From a virus: a stretch of DNA of 26,337 nucleotides. The notes under the pieces are model-generated. The model did no database searches. It saw only the letters and a list, made by a program, of their open reading frames with translations, and was not told the origin of the DNA. Positions 14,651-20,617 of the stretch are shown here, in pieces (position 1 is the first letter of the stretch; every line of letters starts with the position of its first letter). The stretch spans positions 1 through 26,337 of IMG/VR virus record IMGVR_UViG_3300030105_002036; one strand, 5' to 3'. Both the position numbers and the translations under genes were made by a program.

Positions 14651-14878
14651 ATGAAGATAGACAAAAACGCATTAAAGGAAGCAGCCGTTGATACAGCTCT
14701 TGGAGCCGTGGTTAACTTCCCACTTTCATGGACCACCATTTACTTGGCTCTGTTTTTTACAACCAACTCATTTATCATTTCTTTTAGCCAGTTGATTATT
14801 CTTTCAATCTTGGCAATCATAAGAAGGTATTATACGAGAGTGTATTTTCAAGATCGAAACAACCGGGAGAATAAATGA
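14651..14878 (+). CDS. Small two-helix membrane protein (75 aa)
   Basis: GGGAG lies upstream of the ATG. After a charged N-terminus come two hydrophobic segments: ALGAVVNFPLSWTTIYLALF (about residues 17-36) and SFIISFSQLIILSILAIIRR (about 40-59). A basic C-terminus ends in RDNNRENK-like polar residues. The arrangement resembles small phage inner-membrane proteins of the DUF7220 type (A-x-D/N-T-x-x-G, two helices, R-x-Y). That resemblance is from memory and uncertain. A holin role is conceivable but unsupported, since no endolysin is nearby. Its stop overlaps the next start (ATGA). Confidence 0.65.
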   Translation: MKIDKNALKEAAVDTALGAVVNFPLSWTTIYLALFFTTNSFIISFSQLIILSILAIIRRYYTRVYFQDRNNRENK

Positions 14879-15063
14879 GCGACAAAGATAAAAATTTAGA
14901 GCAAGCGATTAAGGAGCTGAAGGAAGCCAATGAAATTTTGGTTGAGATAAATAAAAATCTTACAGCCTTGGTTATGTTCCACCAGATGCAACTAGCCAGT
15001 TTGGTTGAAGCATATCCCATGGCTGAAGACGAAGTTATTATTGAGAAAAAAATTATTCATTAA
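14875..15063 (+). CDS. Small coiled-coil protein (62 aa)
   Basis: The start overlaps the preceding stop (ATGA), so translation is coupled to the membrane protein. The segment NLEQAIKELKEANEILVEINKNL, apart from short breaks, has heptad-spaced Leu/Ile and should form a coiled coil. The C-terminus is acidic. No family is recognised. Coupling suggests it acts with the membrane protein. Confidence 0.6.
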   Translation: MSDKDKNLEQAIKELKEANEILVEINKNLTALVMFHQMQLASLVEAYPMAEDEVIIEKKIIH

Positions 15064-15072
15064 TTTCCTAAA

Positions 15073-15108
15073 ATAAGTGTTGACATATACACCTAGCTAT
15101 CCTAGTAT
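15073..15108 (+). promoter_or_regulatory. AAGTGTT promoter with consensus -35
   Basis: AAGTGTTGAC (15075-15084) contains TTGACA (15080-15085), 17 bp before TAGTAT (15103-15108). Transcription should begin near 15115. It shares TTGACAT, a following ACACCTA and the spacing with the promoter at 16013. Confidence 0.75.
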
Positions 15109-15115
15109 TAACAGT

Positions 15116-15130
15116 GTAGGCAATGCCTAC
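15116..15130. promoter_or_regulatory. Perfect palindrome at transcription start (operator-like)
   Basis: GTAGGCA-A-TGCCTAC is a perfect dyad with 7-bp arms, starting about one base after the predicted transcription start of the 15075 promoter. The position suits a repressor operator or a 5'-end mRNA hairpin. Which protein would bind it is unknown. Confidence 0.5.
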
Positions 15131-15148
15131 CAATTTATAGGAAAGAAA

Positions 15149-15406
15149 ATGGCAGAAGATACAATCCAAATAACCAAAAAAGAAGCACACATCATTAGCA
15201 GATGCTTGTGGTACTTTGATAATGAAGCAGACATTATGAATGCATCATTAAGTCTTAACGCCCATAAAGAAAAAGGCAATAAATATGAGGTTGATGGTTT
15301 TAAAAAAATAATTAAACTTTACCAAGAGCAAGATAAAACCCATAAGAAAATGTCCAAAAAAATAGAAATATTTTTGCATGGTGCAGAAGAGGAAGAGGAG
15401 GAATAA
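15149..15406 (+). CDS. Hypothetical early protein (85 aa)
   Basis: The start is set at 15149, where TAGGAAAG precedes the ATG. A longer frame back to 15077 would begin inside the -35 box and upstream of the transcript start. The protein is helical and charged (EAHIISRCLWYFDNEADI, KKIIKLYQEQDKTHKKM) and ends in a polyglutamate tail. I do not recognise it. It is followed by the double zinc-finger gene, whose ribosome site lies in its final codons. Confidence 0.65.
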   Translation: MAEDTIQITKKEAHIISRCLWYFDNEADIMNASLSLNAHKEKGNKYEVDGFKKIIKLYQEQDKTHKKMSKKIEIFLHGAEEEEEE

Positions 15407-15407
15407 A

Positions 15408-16010
15408 ATGACATTCACTATTAACGATGGCTCGCTTCAAGAAAAATGCCTGCTATGCAGCAAGCCCCTTTTGGGTAAAAGAAGAAAGTTTTGTTCAAAA
15501 AATTGCGGAGACAAGGTGTCAAACGCCGGCAGACATTTGAGAGTAACGAAGCAAGCAAAGCCGCGACTTAAAAATTGTGAAATTTGCGAAAAAGAATTAG
15601 AGGGAATGCAAAGAGTTTTCTGCTCGCCGAAATGCTATGGGATAAGTAAAAACACATTTAATCGAAACCCACTCTCACTTTACGGCACCGGGAAGTCAAA
15701 AAAAGAAACAGAAGCATTTGCCAGAGCTTGGACATCTTGCGCTTACGATGAAAGTCATCTACCCCAGAGCGTAGAATTGTACATAGCCAATTTACCAGAT
15801 AAACCATTCACCGAAGAAGATCAGCGCTACCTTAATCGTTGCCTAGAAGAAATGGGTCCAGCCATTATGGATGAAAAAACATATGTAAGCCCAAATTACA
15901 AAGCCAAGCAAGATGGTGTTTATTCTGACCACGGGCATCACTCGGCTTATATCTCAGAAAGCGCAAGGCTTAGAGCCTATGAAAGAAGAATGAGCAGAAA
16001 AGATTATTAA
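15408..16010 (+). CDS. Double zinc-finger protein (200 aa)
   Basis: The start at 15408 is preceded by AGGAGGAATAAA. The protein has two similar Cys4 modules: CLLCSKPLLGKRRKFCSKNC (Cys14, 17, 29, 33) and CEICEKELEGMQRVFCSPKC (Cys57, 60, 72, 76). Each follows C-x2-C-x11-C-x3-C and probably binds zinc in a treble-clef-like fold. The tandem pair looks like an internal duplication. The C-terminal 120 residues (FTEEDQRYLNRCLEEMGPA, RLRAYERRMSRKDY) have no known domain. A DNA- or RNA-binding regulator is likely, by inference. No HNH catalytic residues are evident. Confidence 0.7.
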   Translation: MTFTINDGSLQEKCLLCSKPLLGKRRKFCSKNCGDKVSNAGRHLRVTKQAKPRLKNCEICEKELEGMQRVFCSPKCYGISKNTFNRNPLSLYGTGKSKKETEAFARAWTSCAYDESHLPQSVELYIANLPDKPFTEEDQRYLNRCLEEMGPAIMDEKTYVSPNYKAKQDGVYSDHGHHSAYISESARLRAYERRMSRKDY

Positions 16011-16046
16011 ATAAGTGTTGACATTAACACCTAAATAACCGATACT
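16011..16046 (+). promoter_or_regulatory. AAGTGTT promoter with consensus -35
   Basis: AAGTGTTGAC (16013-16022) holds TTGACA (16018-16023), 17 bp before GATACT (16041-16046). It lies directly after the zinc-finger gene and drives the coupled operon 16087-17898 that ends in the serine recombinase. Confidence 0.7.
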
Positions 16047-16086
16047 GGTCTTAGTTAGAAAATAAATTCATTTAAAGGAGAATCAA

Positions 16087-16323
16087 ATGAACAAAATTGA
16101 AAAAGAAGCAGTCAAGAAAATCCAGAGTCTTTTGGATGCCTTGATTATCAACGAGCCTTTTAACTCTTCAGAATTTAGAAGACTTAAAGGCGAAATTGAT
16201 ACCTATGGAATAGGCAGCAAAAAAGTAATTCCAATGTTTGAAGAAATTTGGTATTACACCTACGAAGCCAAAGACCGCAGCCAAACGCTGACCGAGCTTG
16301 GCGAAGAGTTGGGGGCGCAATAA
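16087..16323 (+). CDS. Hypothetical early protein (78 aa)
   Basis: AAAGGAGAATCAA precedes the ATG, a ribosome site shared with several early genes. The protein is helical (KIEKEAVKKIQSLLDALI; PMFEEIWYYTYEAKDRS) with no recognised family. It is first in a five- to six-gene unit whose members overlap by one to a few bases, ending in the recombinase. Confidence 0.6.
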   Translation: MNKIEKEAVKKIQSLLDALIINEPFNSSEFRRLKGEIDTYGIGSKKVIPMFEEIWYYTYEAKDRSQTLTELGEELGAQ

Positions 16324-16652
16324 TGAAAGAAGATAACAACATAGAAGAATACTTTTCAGGAAAGCATTTGGGCTTTGACCACTATCCCAACAAGGATGAT
16401 TCCGACAAGCACTTTCTTTACACCGGCAAGAATTATAAGTTCAGACTCAAGGATGAAAGCTGGCAGACCTACGAGAGCAAGATCATCAAGCCCGGCGATC
16501 TTAACATCTTGGTTAACGATACCCCGTTCACCAACAGAGAAATAGCCAACGCTTTAGTTGATATCTGGTTTGGCAAAGAGAACGAGGAGCGCAAAGAGAT
16601 AGCCAACCGCAAGGCTAGAGATCGCAGAGCAAAACAAAAGGAGGTGGCGTAA
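16323..16652 (+). CDS. Hypothetical protein (109 aa)
   Basis: The start is the ATG of a TAATG overlap with the previous gene. The frame extends upstream to 16248, but that part only overlaps the preceding gene. The protein has an aromatic, charged N-terminal domain (KHLGFDHYPNKDDSDKHF, FRLKDESWQTYE). Its C-terminus is a strongly basic helix (RKEIANRKARDRRAKQKEVA) that could bind nucleic acid. No family is recognised. Confidence 0.6.
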   Translation: MKEDNNIEEYFSGKHLGFDHYPNKDDSDKHFLYTGKNYKFRLKDESWQTYESKIIKPGDLNILVNDTPFTNREIANALVDIWFGKENEERKEIANRKARDRRAKQKEVA

Positions 16653-16960
16653 TGTCTTGCACACTTAGAATCACCGAGGGCGAGTACAAAGATGTACGCG
16701 CCACCGGCAAAAATGAAGCCGCAGCTCTCAAAAATCTGAAAGCCAAGGTCAAGCGCATAGAAAATAAGAAGGTTGCATTCACAGCCAAGGAGCTGGAGAT
16801 TCTAACCAGAGTGTTCGATGCCACGGTCCATGACGAAAGCTGCCATCCCTACATTGAAAGCGATGAATACTTTGGTTTAACCAGCATCAAGCAAGCCGAT
16901 GAGTTGTTTCAAAAACTGGTAACCCACAGCGAAGCAGCCAATAAAAAGGAGACAGCATGA
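16652..16960 (+). CDS. Hypothetical protein (102 aa)
   Basis: The start lies in a TAATG overlap with the previous gene, behind a strong AGGAGG site in that gene's end. The N-terminus (CTLRITEGEYKDVRATG) is beta-like. A basic helix (KNLKAKVKRIENKK) and a helical C-terminal half follow. I do not recognise it. The stop overlaps the next start (ATGA). Confidence 0.6.
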   Translation: MSCTLRITEGEYKDVRATGKNEAAALKNLKAKVKRIENKKVAFTAKELEILTRVFDATVHDESCHPYIESDEYFGLTSIKQADELFQKLVTHSEAANKKETA

Positions 16961-17079
16961 ACAACAACGACACCGTATCAGACATCGTGCAATTGTTTAA
17001 GAAATTAAATAGCGCCGAGGCGCAGCTTGAAGTCATCAAGATTCTTGAACAGATCGCGGAGGGCAAAGAATGGAAATAG
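16957..17079 (+). CDS. Small helical protein (40 aa)
   Basis: An ATGA overlap with the preceding stop and AAGGAGA just upstream mark this as a real small gene. It encodes MNNNDTVSDIVQLFKKLNSA followed by EAQLEVIKILEQIAEGKEWK, an amphipathic helix pair. The function is unknown. Its last codons contain the ribosome site and start of the next membrane peptide. Confidence 0.55.
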   Translation: MNNNDTVSDIVQLFKKLNSAEAQLEVIKILEQIAEGKEWK

Positions 17080-17141
17080 TAATGTTAACAGCAGTGGTTG
17101 CGATATTGGTTATCGTGGCTTTTATGTACTCAAATTTATAG
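17070..17141 (+). CDS. 23-residue single-span membrane peptide
   Basis: GGAGGG (17058-17063) sits six bases ahead of the ATG, which is ideal spacing. The peptide reads MEIVMLTAVVAILVIVAFMY then SNL, essentially one transmembrane helix with a short polar end. It overlaps the previous gene by 10 bases. Its stop codon ends inside the AGGAGAA ribosome site of the recombinase, so the three are tightly linked. Such mini-proteins are rarely annotated; a membrane regulator or toxin-like role is possible but not shown. Confidence 0.5.
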   Translation: MEIVMLTAVVAILVIVAFMYSNL

Positions 17142-17151
17142 GAGAATCACA

Positions 17152-17898
17152 ATGAATAACGCACTCGTTTACGAATCCATCTATGGCTATTGCCGGGTAT
17201 CATCCATGGAGCAAGCCAATCACGGTACCTCTCTGGCAGAGCAAAAGAAAACCATCACCAAGATGTGCATGTATCTTTTTGACAAAGAGCCAGACGGTTT
17301 TTACATTGACGATGGCATCTCTGGCACCATCGACTTCGATGACAGACCGCAGGGCAAAGCACTCAAATATATTCTGGAACCCAACGATGTGGTGTTATGC
17401 TCCAAGCTTGACCGGTTGATTAGAAGAATCAGCGTCTTGTGCAAAATCCGCGATGACTTTAACGAGCTGAACATACATTTGTTTGCGCACGATATTCTAG
17501 GCGGAGCTGAGTCAATCAGCACCTCAGCATCACCCAGCGCCAAGATGTTTGTAAACATTATGGCTACCTTTGCCGAATGGGACAGAGACAGCACAGCCGC
17601 TAAGTTACACAGTGGCAAGCTTAGAGTTGCGGAACAAGGCAGGTACATAGGCGGTGGCGTGCCATACGGCTTTCGTTTAGAGCCAAGAGGTCGCCATCAA
17701 TACTTGGTTGAGATACCAGAGCAGCAAGAAATCATCCAGTACGTTGATACTTCGCTTATCAGGCACCACAAAAAAGGCAAGAAAGCACCGTGGCGCATCA
17801 TGTCAAAGCAGATCGGCTCACTCTACAATCAAGCAGTGCCACCTTGGAAGGTCAAAAGAATTGCCGAGAGAAAACTTAAAGAAAGAGCAAGTGTATGA
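17152..17898 (+). CDS. Short serine recombinase (resolvase/invertase family)
   Basis: The start at 17152 has AGGAGAA at 17140-17146. The 248-residue protein begins with YGYCRVSSMEQ, in which Ser17 is the likely nucleophile and Arg15 a catalytic arginine. VVLCSKLDRLIRR (80-92) follows with further active-site arginines, then the long helix FAEWDRDSTAAKLHSGKLR (140-158). VPYGFRLEPRG (170-180) marks the start of a 'Recombinase'-type domain. It is much shorter than large serine integrases (typically over 450 residues) and lacks the zinc-ribbon/coiled-coil C-terminus. It may be a resolvase/invertase or a reduced integrase. Its stop is 12 bp before the first of two identical 43-bp direct repeats. 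Confidence 0.8.
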   Translation: MNNALVYESIYGYCRVSSMEQANHGTSLAEQKKTITKMCMYLFDKEPDGFYIDDGISGTIDFDDRPQGKALKYILEPNDVVLCSKLDRLIRRISVLCKIRDDFNELNIHLFAHDILGGAESISTSASPSAKMFVNIMATFAEWDRDSTAAKLHSGKLRVAEQGRYIGGGVPYGFRLEPRGRHQYLVEIPEQQEIIQYVDTSLIRHHKKGKKAPWRIMSKQIGSLYNQAVPPWKVKRIAERKLKERASV

Positions 17899-17909
17899 TA
17901 TATTTGCTC

Positions 17910-17952
17910 AATGGCAGCGCTAGACGAAATTAACATATTAGATCGACAACCC
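17910..17952 (+). repeat. 43-bp direct repeat, copy 1
   Basis: These 43 bp are identical to 19384-19426, including every synonymous position, and cover the start and first 14 codons of both genes. Beyond the 43 bp the two genes still encode similar residues but differ at many synonymous sites. The repeat starts 12 bp after the serine recombinase gene. Confidence 0.8.
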
Positions 17953-19380
17953 GTTGATCTTGAAATGTTGTTACGCTCTGGCAGACAACCCACGGTTGAG
18001 CCAATACCAATCGAAGAGAGAACGCCAGTCAAAGATTTTTTTTACAACAATGTTCTCAACAGCTCTGGCAGAAAGATGGCTGATATCGCAAGAGCAGAAT
18101 TTAACAATCCTCTAAATTTTTTTCCTGCCACAGCAGTTATTGGCAAAGCCAACAAAGTTAGAACAGGAATTGCATCTTTACCGCCAACGCTTACAAGAAA
18201 TCCAAGCAAAGCCGAGATAAAACAAAACTTTATTAACCAACATCCGCCTGTCGGCTCCATTGATAGCAAAACAGGCAAACCTGTAACCGAACAGCTTATA
18301 AAAAATAGAGCCAATGCTTTTGAAAAGCAATTAAAAGTTCCAGCCGTTAAAAACCGTGAAGAGCTTAGAATGTCCACCACAAAAATATCAGGAGTCGATG
18401 AGCCACTGGAAAGAATTATTAAAACTCCAGAAGATTTGCTGGGAAAAGTTTTGGTGCCAGTTACAGGAGATCGCTCTAGGGTTATTTCTGGCGGAATGGA
18501 TGACATCAGAGGCATTCCATTGATACAAAATATACCAGTACAAGGCGGTCCAAACTACATGATTCAACATGCAGGCAGTGGCAAGGCTTGGGCATCTATG
18601 GAAGGAATTGCAAACAAAAAACAAATGAACATGATATTAGCCGCAGACGAAACTGGATTAGACCCTTATGGCGTCTATTCAGCCATGGGCAGAGAATCAA
18701 TTGATTTCTCCGCACCAGTGGCAACGGCTATGGTGGCTCAACTGCCAGCCTTAAACATTCCAAAAAAACACATTAAAGCCTTTAATGAAACAATAAGAAA
18801 AGGCATCGGCAAGACGCAAAAAGGCAGACCAGATTTTGTTGGCTTAGACAGCGAAGATGTGTTCAACCAATTATTAGGCACAGGTGGCTTTTCACGAGAG
18901 GGTTCGGGAACGCTTAGAACTATTGTGGCTCAAGAAATGAAAAAGCCTCGTTGGGAAAAACTGGGCTTCCCTGTTTACGATGATGTTCTTAAAACAATTA
19001 ATGAACCCTCCCTAATGGACCTGAAAACAGGAGAATCTGGCTTAGGAATATTTAAAGCAAACCCATCCAAGTCTACTTTCCCAGAACTTCAGCACCAAAG
19101 TTATAACACAGCAATACCGGGTGAATACTTTGGCGGTCTAACAGCAAGCGTTCCACCCGAAATAATGTTTCCAAAAGCCTTTTCAGCTATGAGCAAAGAA
19201 ATAAACAGTGGCGGAGTGCCTTTTCCATATTCAAATCAAGTTGGGTCATTAGTTATGAACCCAAAACTTTTTGAAGTAGCCGATGACGAATATGTCGATC
19301 AGCTAATAAAATACATGAACAAAAACAAAGGCACAAACTACGCTAAAGGTGGCATAGCCAGCCTAGCTCATTTAAAATAA
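17911..19380 (+). CDS. Putative virion-delivered effector with shared N-terminal block
   Basis: The 489-residue protein begins with a block of about 90 residues shared with the next gene: MAALDEINILDRQP, EMLLRSGRQPTVEPIP, FFYNNVLN-SGRKM, NNPLNF and IGK-NK-R-GIA. The remaining about 400 residues differ from its neighbours. They contain VLVPVTGDRSR, PVQGGPNYMIQHAGSGKAWAS and a long helical region. The 'QGGP-Y…WAS' segment faintly recalls domains found in phage polyvalent proteins. The C-terminus is YAKGGIASLAHLK. No catalytic motif is recognised. There is no Shine-Dalgarno, and the usual late-gene stop-start overlap is missing. A virion-packaged or ejected protein is inferred from context. Confidence 0.6.
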   Translation: MAALDEINILDRQPVDLEMLLRSGRQPTVEPIPIEERTPVKDFFYNNVLNSSGRKMADIARAEFNNPLNFFPATAVIGKANKVRTGIASLPPTLTRNPSKAEIKQNFINQHPPVGSIDSKTGKPVTEQLIKNRANAFEKQLKVPAVKNREELRMSTTKISGVDEPLERIIKTPEDLLGKVLVPVTGDRSRVISGGMDDIRGIPLIQNIPVQGGPNYMIQHAGSGKAWASMEGIANKKQMNMILAADETGLDPYGVYSAMGRESIDFSAPVATAMVAQLPALNIPKKHIKAFNETIRKGIGKTQKGRPDFVGLDSEDVFNQLLGTGGFSREGSGTLRTIVAQEMKKPRWEKLGFPVYDDVLKTINEPSLMDLKTGESGLGIFKANPSKSTFPELQHQSYNTAIPGEYFGGLTASVPPEIMFPKAFSAMSKEINSGGVPFPYSNQVGSLVMNPKLFEVADDEYVDQLIKYMNKNKGTNYAKGGIASLAHLK

Positions 19381-19383
19381 AAT

Positions 19384-19426
19384 AATGGCAGCGCTAGACG
19401 AAATTAACATATTAGATCGACAACCC
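19384..19426 (+). repeat. 43-bp direct repeat, copy 2
   Basis: Identical to 17910-17952 and in the same orientation, 1474 bp apart. A degenerate third version (ATGGCA…CTAGACGAAA…AACAT) begins at 20617. Recombination between the two copies would remove exactly one gene and keep the reading frame of the fused start. Confidence 0.8.
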
Positions 19427-20617
19427 TTTGACCCAGAGATGTTGTTACGCTCTGGTAGGCAGCCTACAGTTGAACCTATTCCACCAACCTTTAACCCAGC
19501 ATCAGACTTTTTTTACAACAATGTCCTAAATGACTCTGGCAGAAAGATGTTGCAGTTTGCCAAATCAGAAGCAAATAACCCGCTAAACTTTTTGGCTGGT
19601 GCTGGAATGATTGGCAAAGGCAACAAAGCAAGACAGGGCATTGCAGGCATAGGTCATAATCAAGGACCGCCTCTTGACTCTGCTCCACAATATTTAAGCC
19701 CAAAAAGTAAAGCAGAGTTTGATAAGTTTGAATCAAGAGCCTTTGAAAGAAGTCAAAGAGAGGGCAAAGACCTACCAAAATCTTTAACCGATGAAACAAA
19801 AAAAGACCAATTTTTTGCCAGAAAATCAAATGTAGACGATGATGAGTTTGAAGTATTTGCTGAGTGGATAGAGAGTAGCAAAGACCAGTCTATTAAAAAT
19901 AGAGTTGCAGACGTAATAAAGGCAAACAAAGAAAGAAGCTTTGGGTTTAGAGGAATTGAGGGTGGCTTTGGCAGAATAGATGATATATCGAGAAAACATC
20001 TTTTCCAAAACAATCTTGTTGATGCAGACGGAAATGTAACTCTGTATCGAGCAATAAATCTCGGAGAAAACAAAAGCTTAGTGCCTGACACAGGATTGGT
20101 CAGCACAACCATAGACCCTAAATATGTAGCCAATCTTGCCAAACAAGAATCTGAAAAAGTTAGCTATGTCATACCAGCAAACATGAAAGACAAAGTTGAT
20201 ATTTTTGACACACCTCTGGACTTAGCAATGAAAGGCATTGAAAGAGAAAGGCAGGTCATGACAAGAACACCTATGATTGTTCAGTACAAAGTTCCTGTTG
20301 ACAAAGTTGAAGCTTATTTGCCCGCTATTTTAAACAAAATGGATGATTCGGAGCTAAATTCGGTTGTAAGCAGAAGAGCTTATAGAGATCATGGTGACGA
20401 AATTGCAGAAAGACAGGATGCTCATAGAGCAGAAGGTTATGATGATGTTTATGGCATAGACGATGAAGTGGCACACGAATACGGCATCAAAGACGAAATA
20501 TACGACACTTTGTATAACGCAGATTTAGAGTCTGAGGTTATACTTGACGCTACCGATCTCAGTCCTTCAAAAGTTTTTAGTTTGGAAGATTTTACAAAAC
20601 AGATTAATATTAAATAA
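19385..20617 (+). CDS. Putative virion ADP-ribosyltransferase with shared N-terminal block
   Basis: Residues 1-90 match the preceding protein (MAALDEINILDRQP, EMLLRSGRQPTVEPIP, FFYNNVLN, NNPLNF). A GIGHNQGPPLD linker follows at about 89-99. Residues about 215-305 show the three signature sites of R-S-E ADP-ribosyltransferases: VTLYRAIN (Arg222), GLVSTTIDPKYV (Ser240-Thr-Thr) and GIERERQVM (Glu286-x-Glu288). Such enzymes move ADP-ribose from NAD to target proteins. T4 Alt is a known virion-packaged example. The C-terminal 100 residues are acidic and unassigned. The Arg-to-Ser spacing of 18 is short but plausible. Position among late genes and the shared N-terminus suggest packaging and injection, which is inferred. 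Confidence 0.65.
   Translation: MAALDEINILDRQPFDPEMLLRSGRQPTVEPIPPTFNPASDFFYNNVLNDSGRKMLQFAKSEANNPLNFLAGAGMIGKGNKARQGIAGIGHNQGPPLDSAPQYLSPKSKAEFDKFESRAFERSQREGKDLPKSLTDETKKDQFFARKSNVDDDEFEVFAEWIESSKDQSIKNRVADVIKANKERSFGFRGIEGGFGRIDDISRKHLFQNNLVDADGNVTLYRAINLGENKSLVPDTGLVSTTIDPKYVANLAKQESEKVSYVIPANMKDKVDIFDTPLDLAMKGIERERQVMTRTPMIVQYKVPVDKVEAYLPAILNKMDDSELNSVVSRRAYRDHGDEIAERQDAHRAEGYDDVYGIDDEVAHEYGIKDEIYDTLYNADLESEVILDATDLSPSKVFSLEDFTKQINIK

Noticed and set aside
14651-14878. Holin call for the two-helix membrane protein
   Set aside because: No endolysin or spanin is nearby, and the protein sits in an early-type operon, so topology alone is not enough.
15077-15148. Longer GTG start for the 85-residue protein
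   Set aside because: It begins inside the -35 region and upstream of the predicted transcript start, while the ATG at 15149 has a proper ribosome site.
16248-16322. Earlier start for the 109-residue protein
   Set aside because: The extension only overlaps the preceding gene, and the TAATG overlap at 16323 is the common arrangement in this operon.
17098-17151. Earlier start for the serine recombinase
   Set aside because: The extra 18 residues overlap the membrane peptide in another frame, and AGGAGAA sits at the right distance from the ATG at 17152.
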